Part shown: in pieces, positions 1 to 4,381 of the stretch
Position numbering within the stretch: the stretch's first letter is position 1
Layout: the number at the start of each line of letters is the position of its first letter
DNA from: Leptofilum sp050292445
Lineage (GTDB): Bacteria > Chloroflexota > Anaerolineae > Promineifilales > Promineifilaceae
DNA: 7,519 nt
Reading direction: 5' to 3'
Assembly: GCA_050292445.1 (NCBI GenBank)
Contig: JBNKLQ010000289.1
Location: forward strand, 1-7,519
The notes under the pieces: model-generated
The model's database searches: none
The model's input: the letters and a program-made list of their open reading frames with translations, nothing else
Told to the model about the DNA's origin: nothing
Translations under genes and position numbers: made by a program

Positions 1-537
1 ACCGTCTTGGCGGAGCCGCATTGCGAGTGGGTGGCGCAGCTTTGGCAGGGCTTAAACCAGCGGTTTGGTGTGGGGAGCCCCAAAGCTACGGCCGTTCCCC
101 ATTTTAGCTACCATATCTCGCCTGAATATGATTTGGAGGCACTGAAGCAGGTTTTGGCGGAAACGGCCGTTTCCACCCCACCCTTCACCGTCAAAGCCAC
201 TGGTATTGGCATCTTTCCTGGTGAGAAGCCAGTGGTTTACCTGCCCGTAACCCGCACGCCGGAACTGCAAGCCCTGCACAGCACCCTTTGGCCGCGCCTG
301 CAAAACATGGCCCAGGGCAGCACGCCTGAGTCAGCCTATTACGCCGCATCAAATTGGTTCCCCCACATCACCCTGGGCCACAGCGACATCAACGCAGACA
401 ATTTGGGTCCCGTCGTTACCTGGTTAAACGCTCAATCCCTCGCCTGGGACATCCAAGTCACCAACCTCACCCTGCTGCACGACAAAGGTGATGGCAGCCC
501 CCATATTCCACTGGTTCGAGCTGAGCTGCAGGGTTAG
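1..537 (+). CDS. 2H phosphoesterase (LigT / 2'-5' RNA ligase-like), 5' end missing
   Basis: The frame is open from base 1, so the true start probably lies to the left. A TTG at position 7 could act as a start, but the family has a further first beta strand, so I treat the gene as partial. Numbering from that TTG gives 176 residues. The two signature motifs are both present: H-F-S at residues 32-34 (in VPHFSYH) and H-I-T at 120-122 (in WFPHITLGH). Family knowledge: the two histidines and two Ser/Thr residues line one active site that opens 2',3'-cyclic phosphates or joins/cleaves 2'-5' RNA linkages; the enzyme is soluble and cytoplasmic. The substrate cannot be read from sequence. Two ACGGCCGT palindromes lie in it (88, 163), both read as Thr-Ala-Val; the second is the centre of a 16-bp perfect palindrome at 159-174. 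No downstream partner gene is seen on this strand. The family call is firm; the exact activity is not. Confidence 0.85.
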   Translation, partial: TVLAEPHCEWVAQLWQGLNQRFGVGSPKATAVPHFSYHISPEYDLEALKQVLAETAVSTPPFTVKATGIGIFPGEKPVVYLPVTRTPELQALHSTLWPRLQNMAQGSTPESAYYAASNWFPHITLGHSDINADNLGPVVTWLNAQSLAWDIQVTNLTLLHDKGDGSPHIPLVRAELQG

Positions 538-570
538 GGTCTTGTGGACTCAGTGGAGCCAAAATTCCAT

Positions 571-601
571 ACAAAGAGACAAAGACACAAAAGGAACAAA
601 G
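571..601. repeat. Degenerate ACAAAG tandem repeat, period 8-9
   Basis: Copies of ACAAAG start at 571, 579, 587 (ACAAAAG) and 596, giving a purine-rich strand (A, G and isolated C, no T) of about 30 bp. It lies just after the phosphoesterase gene in non-coding DNA. I have seen similar short-period repeats in intergenic DNA of several large-genome bacteria, but the family is not named here. No gene covers it. Confidence 0.5.
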
Positions 602-612
602 AAAATTCTGCA

Positions 613-645
613 GCGAACACGGTTCGCCAATCTGCGCAATCTGCG
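613..645. repeat. GCGAAC-ACG-GTTCGC hairpin followed by a CAATCTGCG tandem pair
   Basis: A perfect 6-bp inverted repeat with a 3-base loop (613-618 and 622-627) is followed at once by two exact head-to-tail copies of the 9-mer CAATCTGCG (628-636, 637-645). The hairpin lies 75 bp after the phosphoesterase stop codon and has no T-run after it, so it is not a convincing intrinsic terminator. Together with the ACAAAG repeat this marks 571-645 as a small repeat cluster, possibly one mobile or dispersed non-coding unit. Confidence 0.5.
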
Positions 646-675
646 GATAAAAAATCTGATTCACTTAGACCGGTA

Positions 676-703
676 TGGTATAATTGGCAGCCTATGGCCA
701 TAG
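676..703 (+). promoter_or_regulatory. Extended -10 promoter with a 12-bp palindrome at the expected start site
   Basis: TG-G-TATAAT at 676-684 is a perfect extended -10 hexamer (TATAAT at 679-684). The -35 is poor (CTGATT at 656-661, 17-bp spacing, only the TGA core matching), as is usual for extended -10 promoters. The predicted start near 691 falls at a perfect 12-bp palindrome, CTATGGCCATAG (692-703), which could be an operator. What it drives today is unclear: only a gene remnant (684-794) and then an opposing gene lie downstream. It may be left over from the lost gene or have been brought next to the remnant by a deletion. Confidence 0.4.
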
Positions 704-794
704 AAAAAGTTGTTTGGAAAACCTGCCGAAAAACAAACGCGCCACTGGCCGGCATCAAGATTTGGCCGATGTGGAAAATCTGGAATCAGAGTAG
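684..794 (+). pseudogene. 3' remnant of a nucleotidyltransferase-like gene
   Basis: The frame ending at TAG 792-794 is open only back to a TAA at 681-683. It contains LENL-P then KNKRATGRHQDLADVENLE and SE-stop. From memory of the family, the pattern NKR-A-x-G-R-x-x-D-L-A-D-V/I-E-x-L close to the C-terminus is typical of stand-alone nucleotidyltransferase-like proteins (AbiEii/DUF6036-type, some linked to toxin-antitoxin or abortive-infection pairs). The recognisable part starts near 711-714; before that the reading (YGHRKSC) looks unrelated, so the break lies about 690-714. The catalytic N-terminal region (G-S and D-x-D) is absent, and there is no start codon with a ribosome site, so it is not functional. 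Its stop lies 6 bp from the stop of the opposing small gene. An alternative is a chance match, which I think unlikely given the length of the motif. Confidence 0.6.
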
Positions 795-800
795 GATCCC

Positions 801-1019
801 TTATCGCAAATCTGTGTGTTCTTCTAGTAGAGTAGAAACTTGCTTATAAATATCTTGTAATTCATCTTCATAAGCTCCACAGATGTTCGTTACTTCTGTT
901 GGTGATAATGTATTATACAGGTACCTCATACAACGCTCGTAAATATCCAACTCATCTTCTGAAACCTCAATTTTAAACAATTTCACACTTGCAACTTCAA
1001 GTTTCTCTATTAGTCTCAT
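801..1019 (-). CDS. Small AT-rich orphan protein, function unknown
   Basis: This frame encodes 72 residues from ATG 1019 (MRLIEKLEV...) to TAA 801-803. Not recognised as a named family. It reads as a real protein: acidic and well mixed, with a likely beta strand (about 5-18) ending in IEVSEDEL, then two amphipathic helices (about 19-35 and 40-66) rich in Glu, Leu and Tyr, and no membrane segment. Its GC content, counted by hand over 801-1020, is about 33%, far below the neighbouring genes, and it carries no ACGGCCGT copy; both suggest recent acquisition. Start choice is uncertain: ATG 1031 (four residues longer) and an in-frame TTG at 1058 are possible, and none has a strong ribosome site. 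It sits tail-to-tail with the nucleotidyltransferase remnant, so it could be a surviving member of a lost accessory module. No function is proposed. Confidence 0.55.
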   Translation of the reverse strand: MRLIEKLEVASVKLFKIEVSEDELDIYERCMRYLYNTLSPTEVTNICGAYEDELQDIYKQVSTLLEEHTDLR

Positions 1020-1106
1020 CTGTATCCACATTATTGTTTCTTGGCATTCGCCTGGCAAGAAACTTCGATAAGGTGCTCAATAGTATCGCTGCCTCGCCGG
1101 CCAGCA

Positions 1107-1166
1107 ACGGCCGTATTCTAGCATACCCTCTGTGTAAAACGGCCGTTTCCCAGTAGAATACGCCGC
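1107..1166. promoter_or_regulatory. Nested inverted repeats in the divergent intergenic region, abutting the start at 1167
   Basis: CGTATTCTA (1112-1120) and TAGAATACG (1154-1162) form a perfect 9-bp inverted repeat; skipping one base (C1111) extends it by three pairs, CGG 1108-1110 with CCG 1163-1165. The 33-base interval holds a second inverted repeat, the 12-bp palindrome AAACGGCCGTTT (1137-1148). The left arm itself overlaps another ACGGCCGT (1107-1114). The outer right arm ends 1-4 bases before the ATG of the PDO-like gene and replaces any visible Shine-Dalgarno. TAGAAT also resembles a -10 box and occurs on both strands (1154-1159 plus, 1120-1115 minus), so this could be a divergent promoter/operator or a structured leader controlling translation. 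Symmetry is seen; the role is inferred. Confidence 0.45.
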
Positions 1167-1817
1167 ATGAATGACATCTCCCACCCTTTTGACGAAGAAA
1201 CTTGGGCACAGCTGCCCGCCCTGTTTGAAAACCTGCCGGAACCAGTACACATCATCATGTGGGGCGATCCGGCGGAGAGTGAGGCTGAAAAAGAAACGGC
1301 CGTTCTCCTGCAAAGCCTCACCGACCGATTTGATCAGCTTACCTATCAGGTCCTGCCCCGACGCATCAACTACGATTTTTATCCCGTGCTGGGGGTGATG
1401 GGTGGGCCTGCTGAGGAATGGGCCGATTTTGGCCTGCGGCTCATTGGGCGACCCAATGGCTATGCGATGACTTCGTTTGTAACGGCCGTTCAGGCCGTGG
1501 CCTTTCGCGGAATGACGCTGGAAGCGATGACCCGCATCAAGCTAAAGCAACTCACCCAGCCGGTCAATATCGAGCTGTTCAGCGCGGCAGACAACGAAGC
1601 CGGTGCGCTCATGGCTCAGCCGCTGTTCAACATGGCGGTGGTCAACGAGCACATTCGCACCTTTTTCATCATGACGGACCAGTTTCCCACGGCCGTAGAC
1701 CGCTACTCGCTCAACTATTTGCCGCACATGGTGCTAAACGGCCGTGTGCACATGGAAGGAGTGGTAGATGAAGAGGAAATTCTGAAGCAAATTAGTACGG
1801 CCGTTAAAACCACGTAA
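1167..1817 (+). CDS. Two-domain thioredoxin-fold protein, PDO/AhpF-N-like, lacking all cysteines
   Basis: The protein has 216 residues. The layout matches protein disulfide oxidoreductases (glutaredoxin-like, two fused thioredoxin folds) and the AhpF N-terminal region. Fold 1 spans about 25-112, with PVHIIMWGD as first strand and the tell-tale F-G-L-R-L-I-G-R-P-N-G-Y stretch (88-99) that corresponds to the 'RF-G-P-G-EF' segment of the family. Fold 2 spans about 131-213, with PVNIELFSAAD (132-142) where CPYC would stand, NEHI (160-163), FPTAVDRYSL, and a likely cis-proline at 186 in YLPHMVLNGRVHMEG. Both CxxC motifs are gone and the whole chain contains no cysteine, so dithiol chemistry is excluded; a binding, scaffolding or sensor role is an inference. 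ATG 1167 is the best start; there is no Shine-Dalgarno but an inverted repeat next to it. It carries five ACGGCCGT copies (1296, 1482, 1689, 1738, 1797). Its stop is 11 bp from the stop of the opposing GNAT gene. Confidence 0.75.
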   Translation: MNDISHPFDEETWAQLPALFENLPEPVHIIMWGDPAESEAEKETAVLLQSLTDRFDQLTYQVLPRRINYDFYPVLGVMGGPAEEWADFGLRLIGRPNGYAMTSFVTAVQAVAFRGMTLEAMTRIKLKQLTQPVNIELFSAADNEAGALMAQPLFNMAVVNEHIRTFFIMTDQFPTAVDRYSLNYLPHMVLNGRVHMEGVVDEEEILKQISTAVKTT

Positions 1818-1828
1818 CTTCAACGGGG

Positions 1829-2314
1829 TTATTGGAGCCATTTATACATGACCAAAGCGTCCACGTACCCTTTGCTGGGATGGCTAAACGCTTTGGGCAG
1901 CTGACCAACCGTTTCAAAGCCCAGCTTGTGCCACAATTTGATAGCTCCCTCATTCGTTGAAACCACAAAATTGAACTGCATCGCTTTGTAGCCCAACTCA
2001 ACCGCTACTTTTTGGGAATGCTCACACATCGCCGTCGCCAAACCTTTGCCTCTGGCTTTAGCGGAAACCATGTAGCCACAGTTGCACACATGGTTACCAG
2101 GACCAAGTTGATTTGTCTTGATGAAATACGTACCCAATATTTGATTGTCTTCAATTACAACAAAGGTTTTGCGCGGGGTGTGCAGCCAGATTTTTAACGC
2201 TTCTTCTTTACTGGTATCACGTGGATAAGCATAGGTCTCGCCGGTCGCCACAATCTCCTGAAAGATCGGCCAAATGGCGTTAAAATCTTCCTGGGTGGCT
2301 TCACGAATTATCAT
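1829..2314 (-). CDS. GNAT family N-acetyltransferase
   Basis: The protein has 161 residues from ATG 2314 and opens with MIIREATQEDF, the classic first strand and helix of GNAT enzymes. A TTG at 2329 would add five residues and overlap the stop of the upstream gene as TTGA, but the ATG fits the family better. The acetyl-CoA loop is R88-G-K-G-L-A93 after strand 4 (VCNCGYMVSAKA); motif B is NEGAIKLWHKLGF. Family knowledge: it moves an acetyl group from acetyl-CoA to an amine. The segments HVCNCGYMV and MQFNFVVSTN resemble the subgroup annotated as L-amino-acid or general small-molecule acetyltransferases; the substrate is unknown. It is the third gene of the fabH operon, 11 bp after the CcmC-like gene. 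Base composition is uneven and drops to about one third GC around 2101-2160, and there is no ACGGCCGT copy, which may point to a separate origin. It ends tail-to-tail with the PDO-like gene. Confidence 0.85.
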   Translation of the reverse strand: MIIREATQEDFNAIWPIFQEIVATGETYAYPRDTSKEEALKIWLHTPRKTFVVIEDNQILGTYFIKTNQLGPGNHVCNCGYMVSAKARGKGLATAMCEHSQKVAVELGYKAMQFNFVVSTNEGAIKLWHKLGFETVGQLPKAFSHPSKGYVDALVMYKWLQ

Positions 2315-2325
2315 GATCGTTGGCT

Positions 2326-2967
2326 TCAAGCTTGCCCAGTTTTGCGCAGTAGCCAGACCACCCAGGTGGCCAGCAAAATAAACAGAACCGTCACCAGCAA
2401 AAAAGTGAGTTGAATGGGCGTCGCCTCAGAATTAGTGATGGGGTTTCGGGGATGCAGCACCAGTTCCGCCCGCAAGTTAAACCACAGCAGCACAAAAATG
2501 ATGCTGGTCGCCATTGCGCCCCGCAAACGAGGCCACGGCTGCCAGCTACCCAAAATCAGCACAATCGTGGCAATGGCCAATCCATTTAGTGAGGCTGCCA
2601 TACGTGGCTCCTGTAAAAAGACAGACCCCCAGTTATCGGCTGAAGCTATCATGCTCATGAAAACGCCCGCTGCGTAGAAACCAAGTGCGACCCAGCTCAC
2701 CGGGATCAGCCAGCGCTGCCAGGACGATTTTTCCGTGAGCAAAACACCAATGCCGAAAACGGCCGTTACGCCAAAACCAAACAGCCCCGTCCAAATCAAC
2801 CCTACATGCAGGTAAACAGAACGGATGCCGCTGCCCAGCGTGCGTTCCTCTGGGGCAAAAGCAATCAGCAAGGCCACCCCCAACAGCAGAACGAGCGGCA
2901 AACCCCAATACCAGGCAGGCAGCAGTTTATGCTGCGCTGATCGTTTCTCACTATTTTTTATCCGCAT
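2326..2967 (-). CDS. CcmC-like six-helix membrane protein (cytochrome c assembly family), degenerate WWD motif
   Basis: The protein has 213 residues from ATG 2967. Six hydrophobic helices are visible at about 18-38, 55-77, 87-108, 127-142, 151-171 and 186-207. The topology follows CcmC: a histidine just before helix 2 (H54 in SVYLHVG, like the 'HVP' histidine), a Trp-Gly motif in the loop after helix 3 (N112-WGSVFLQEPRM-A124, at the place of the Trp-rich heme loop WGxxWxWDxR), and a second histidine before helix 6 (H172 in LVLHPRNPIT). CcmC uses these features to bind heme for delivery to CcmE. Here the later tryptophans are replaced (V, F, L) although the acidic residue and Arg remain (E120, R122), so heme handling may be altered. 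No other ccm/ccs gene is in view. The start is set by GAGG at 2978-2975; it overlaps fabH by 17 bp, implying translational coupling. A simple unknown membrane protein is the alternative. Confidence 0.65.
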   Translation of the reverse strand: MRIKNSEKRSAQHKLLPAWYWGLPLVLLLGVALLIAFAPEERTLGSGIRSVYLHVGLIWTGLFGFGVTAVFGIGVLLTEKSSWQRWLIPVSWVALGFYAAGVFMSMIASADNWGSVFLQEPRMAASLNGLAIATIVLILGSWQPWPRLRGAMATSIIFVLLWFNLRAELVLHPRNPITNSEATPIQLTFLLVTVLFILLATWVVWLLRKTGQA

Positions 2968-4111
2968 CGTGCAGCCTCGCATGGGGTGTAGGTGAAATAG
3001 ACACGCGATCAATGATCCGACGCCGCCACTTCTTTAGCTGAGAGCGTCCACGGGCCACAATGTAGCGGGCGCGCCGCCATTCCCGGCGCGGCAGCGATAC
3101 TTCCGGCGGGGTAACATTCCACTTGAGCACAGAAGCCGCCCAAGTCAGTCCCCCACCAAAGCCCACAAAAACCACATTGTCATCGGGACGCAAACGGCCG
3201 TCGTGCACCGCATCACACAACGCTATCGGAATGGAGGCAGCCGACGTGTTGCCCATTAAATCCACATTCATGAAGAAGCGGTCTGGGGAGATTTTTAACC
3301 GCTTGGCCGCCGTCTCAATGATGCGCACGTTGGCCTGGTGCGGCACAATGAGGGCAATATCATCAATGGTGAGGTCAGCCTTGGCAATGGTTTCCTCAAT
3401 AGAAGAAGCAATCACTTGGGTGGCAAAACGGTACACCTGACGGCCGTTCATCGCCACCGTGTTTTTTCTGTGCCCGTTTTGGTGTAAATATTCCGTTCCC
3501 AACATCGGCATGGGATTATGATAAACGGCTGGCAAGCTAAGCAGATCCCCCCCAGACCCATCCGAGCGAAGGGTAGAAGCCATCACGCCGCCCGGTACGG
3601 AACTGCCTTTCAACACCACCGCTCCTGCCCCGTCACCGAACAAAATGCAGGTGCCGCGATCTTCCCAATCCATCACGCGTGACATCGTCTCTGCCCCGAT
3701 AACCACTGCGTTGCGCACCGACCCTGTCTGGATCGATTGGGCGGCCATGCTCAACCCATAAACAAAGCCAGAACAAGCGGCGCTCAGGTCAAACGCACCC
3801 GCTTTGGTGGCCCCCAAATAATCTTGCACGCGGCAAGCGGTGGAGGGGAAAATGTATTCTGGTGTGGAGGTGGCCACAATGATTAGCTCTACCTGCGAAG
3901 GGTGCAAGTCCGCCCGTAGGAGGGCACGGGCGGCGGCTTCAAACGCCAATGTCGCGGTTGTCTCTTTTTCGCTGGCAATGCGCCGTTCGCGAATACCGGT
4001 ACGCGAATAAATCCACTCGTCAGAGGTATCGACGATGCGTGCCAGATCGTTATTGGTTAAAATTTTATCAGGACGGAAACTGCCCCATCCCACAATATGT
4101 GCATATTTCAT
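2951..4111 (-). CDS. fabH: Beta-ketoacyl-ACP synthase III (FabH) with basic C-terminal tail
   Basis: The protein has 386 residues. It condenses acetyl-CoA (or another short acyl-CoA) with malonyl-ACP, the first step of bacterial type II fatty-acid synthesis, in the cytoplasm. The full catalytic triad is present: C113 in DLSAACSGF, H258 in VPHQANVR and N288 in GNTSAASIP. The N-terminal TSDEWI-x-x-RTGI-x-x-RR (29-44) and the C-terminal VGFGGGLTWA (316-325) are standard. E. coli FabH has 317 residues; the excess is a roughly 13-residue longer stretch between about 185 and 217 and a 54-residue tail after W331. The tail is Arg/Lys-rich (REWRRAR, KKWRRR) and could touch membrane or ACP. A good ribosome site, AAGGAA (4122-4117), stands 5 bases before ATG 4111. 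It is first in an operon with the CcmC-like and GNAT genes. ACGGCCGT copies at 3194 and 3440 read as Asp/Asn-Gly-Arg. A specialised FabH-like starter enzyme is possible, but no biosynthetic cluster is visible. Confidence 0.95.
   Translation of the reverse strand: MKYAHIVGWGSFRPDKILTNNDLARIVDTSDEWIYSRTGIRERRIASEKETTATLAFEAAARALLRADLHPSQVELIIVATSTPEYIFPSTACRVQDYLGATKAGAFDLSAACSGFVYGLSMAAQSIQTGSVRNAVVIGAETMSRVMDWEDRGTCILFGDGAGAVVLKGSSVPGGVMASTLRSDGSGGDLLSLPAVYHNPMPMLGTEYLHQNGHRKNTVAMNGRQVYRFATQVIASSIEETIAKADLTIDDIALIVPHQANVRIIETAAKRLKISPDRFFMNVDLMGNTSAASIPIALCDAVHDGRLRPDDNVVFVGFGGGLTWAASVLKWNVTPPEVSLPRREWRRARYIVARGRSQLKKWRRRIIDRVSISPTPHARLHDADKK
2975..2978 (-). promoter_or_regulatory. Ribosome binding site that sets the CcmC-like start
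   Basis: GAGG on the minus strand (2978-2975) lies 7 bases before ATG 2967 and inside the last codons of fabH. The upstream in-frame alternatives, ATG 2982 and TTG 3012, have no purine-rich site before them. This favours the 213-residue product and coupling to fabH translation. Confidence 0.5.
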
Positions 4112-4120
4112 AATGATTCC

Positions 4121-4240
4121 TTAAGCTGCCTTTTCCCACAGTACAAAACCCAGGCGAACGGTATGAGTTGCGCCCGGAGCCTGATTATCCCCAGCTGCTA
4201 CCAAATGCCAACTGACACCTGGGGGGTTAACGGCCGTTTC
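4121..4240 (-). pseudogene. Possible decayed 3' end of an unrecognised gene, just upstream of fabH
   Basis: On the minus strand a 39-codon open stretch runs from just after TGA 4243-4241 to TAA 4123-4121 and contains no ATG or GTG. It reads ETAVNPPGVSWHLVAAG, then DNQAPGATHTVRLGFVLWE, then KAA-stop. It looks like real protein: alternating hydrophobic strands, and the ETAV tetrapeptide that the ACGGCCGT palindrome (4230) produces in other genes of this window. A neighbouring frame upstream stays open back to ATG 4281 (MGVCCWRQAENLDE), so a frameshift near 4240 could have broken the gene. The family is not recognised. The fragment ends 9 bp before the fabH start, which in an intact genome would make it the gene ahead of fabH. 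It may equally be a chance open frame of 120 bp. Confidence 0.3.
4184..4211 (-). promoter_or_regulatory. Sigma-70-type promoter for the fabH operon
   Basis: On the minus strand TTGGCA (4211-4206) and GATAAT (4189-4184) are separated by 16 bp, each with 5 of 6 consensus bases. Transcription would start near 4177, giving a leader of about 66 bases before fabH. The promoter lies inside the putative decayed open frame 4121-4240, which would explain why that sequence has been kept. Confidence 0.45.
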
Positions 4241-4257
4241 TCATCCAGGTTTTCTGC

Positions 4258-4351
4258 TTGACGCCAACAGCAGACCCCCATTAAGATGAGAATCAACCAG
4301 AAAAGTGTCTATTTCCTATGGACAACCAGGCTGAGATTGCTATCCTATTAT
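4258..4351 (+). promoter_or_regulatory. Candidate promoter elements for the metalloprotease gene
   Basis: TTGACG (4258-4263) with TAAGAT (4282-4287) at 18 bp is one weak candidate; TATTAT (4346-4351, 5 of 6 bases of a -10) is another but has no good -35. Either would give an untranslated leader before ATG 4382. The stretch 4286-4381 is AT-rich and does not read like protein. No Shine-Dalgarno is seen before 4382. Confidence 0.25.
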
Positions 4352-4381
4352 CTGCTTACCAAATTCAATTTTCATCAAATT

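Noticed and set aside
571..645. CRISPR array in the short repeats
   Set aside because: Repeats are only 6-9 bp, directly adjacent and without unique spacers.
694..849. Open frame from ATG 694 starting at the palindrome CTATGGCCATAG (MAIEKVVWKTC...)
   Set aside because: It has no ribosome site, an odd composition, runs antisense into the small gene at its 3' end, and the same bases give a recognisable protein motif in another frame.
997..1209. Minus-strand open frame spanning the divergent intergenic region
   Set aside because: It overlaps the real starts on both sides and the symmetric elements, and its translation shows no domain.
1418..1771. Second plus-strand frame inside the PDO-like gene
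   Set aside because: Its translation is His/Arg/Gly-rich shadow sequence; the 1167-1817 frame shows clear fold signatures.
1818..1828. Shared terminator between the PDO-like gene and the GNAT gene
   Set aside because: The gap is 11 bp and I see no GC-rich stem with a T-run there.
4286..4381. N-terminal extension of the metalloprotease from ATG 4286
   Set aside because: The 32 added residues precede a clear cytoplasmic tail and anchor, lie in AT-rich DNA with promoter-like boxes, and have no ribosome site.
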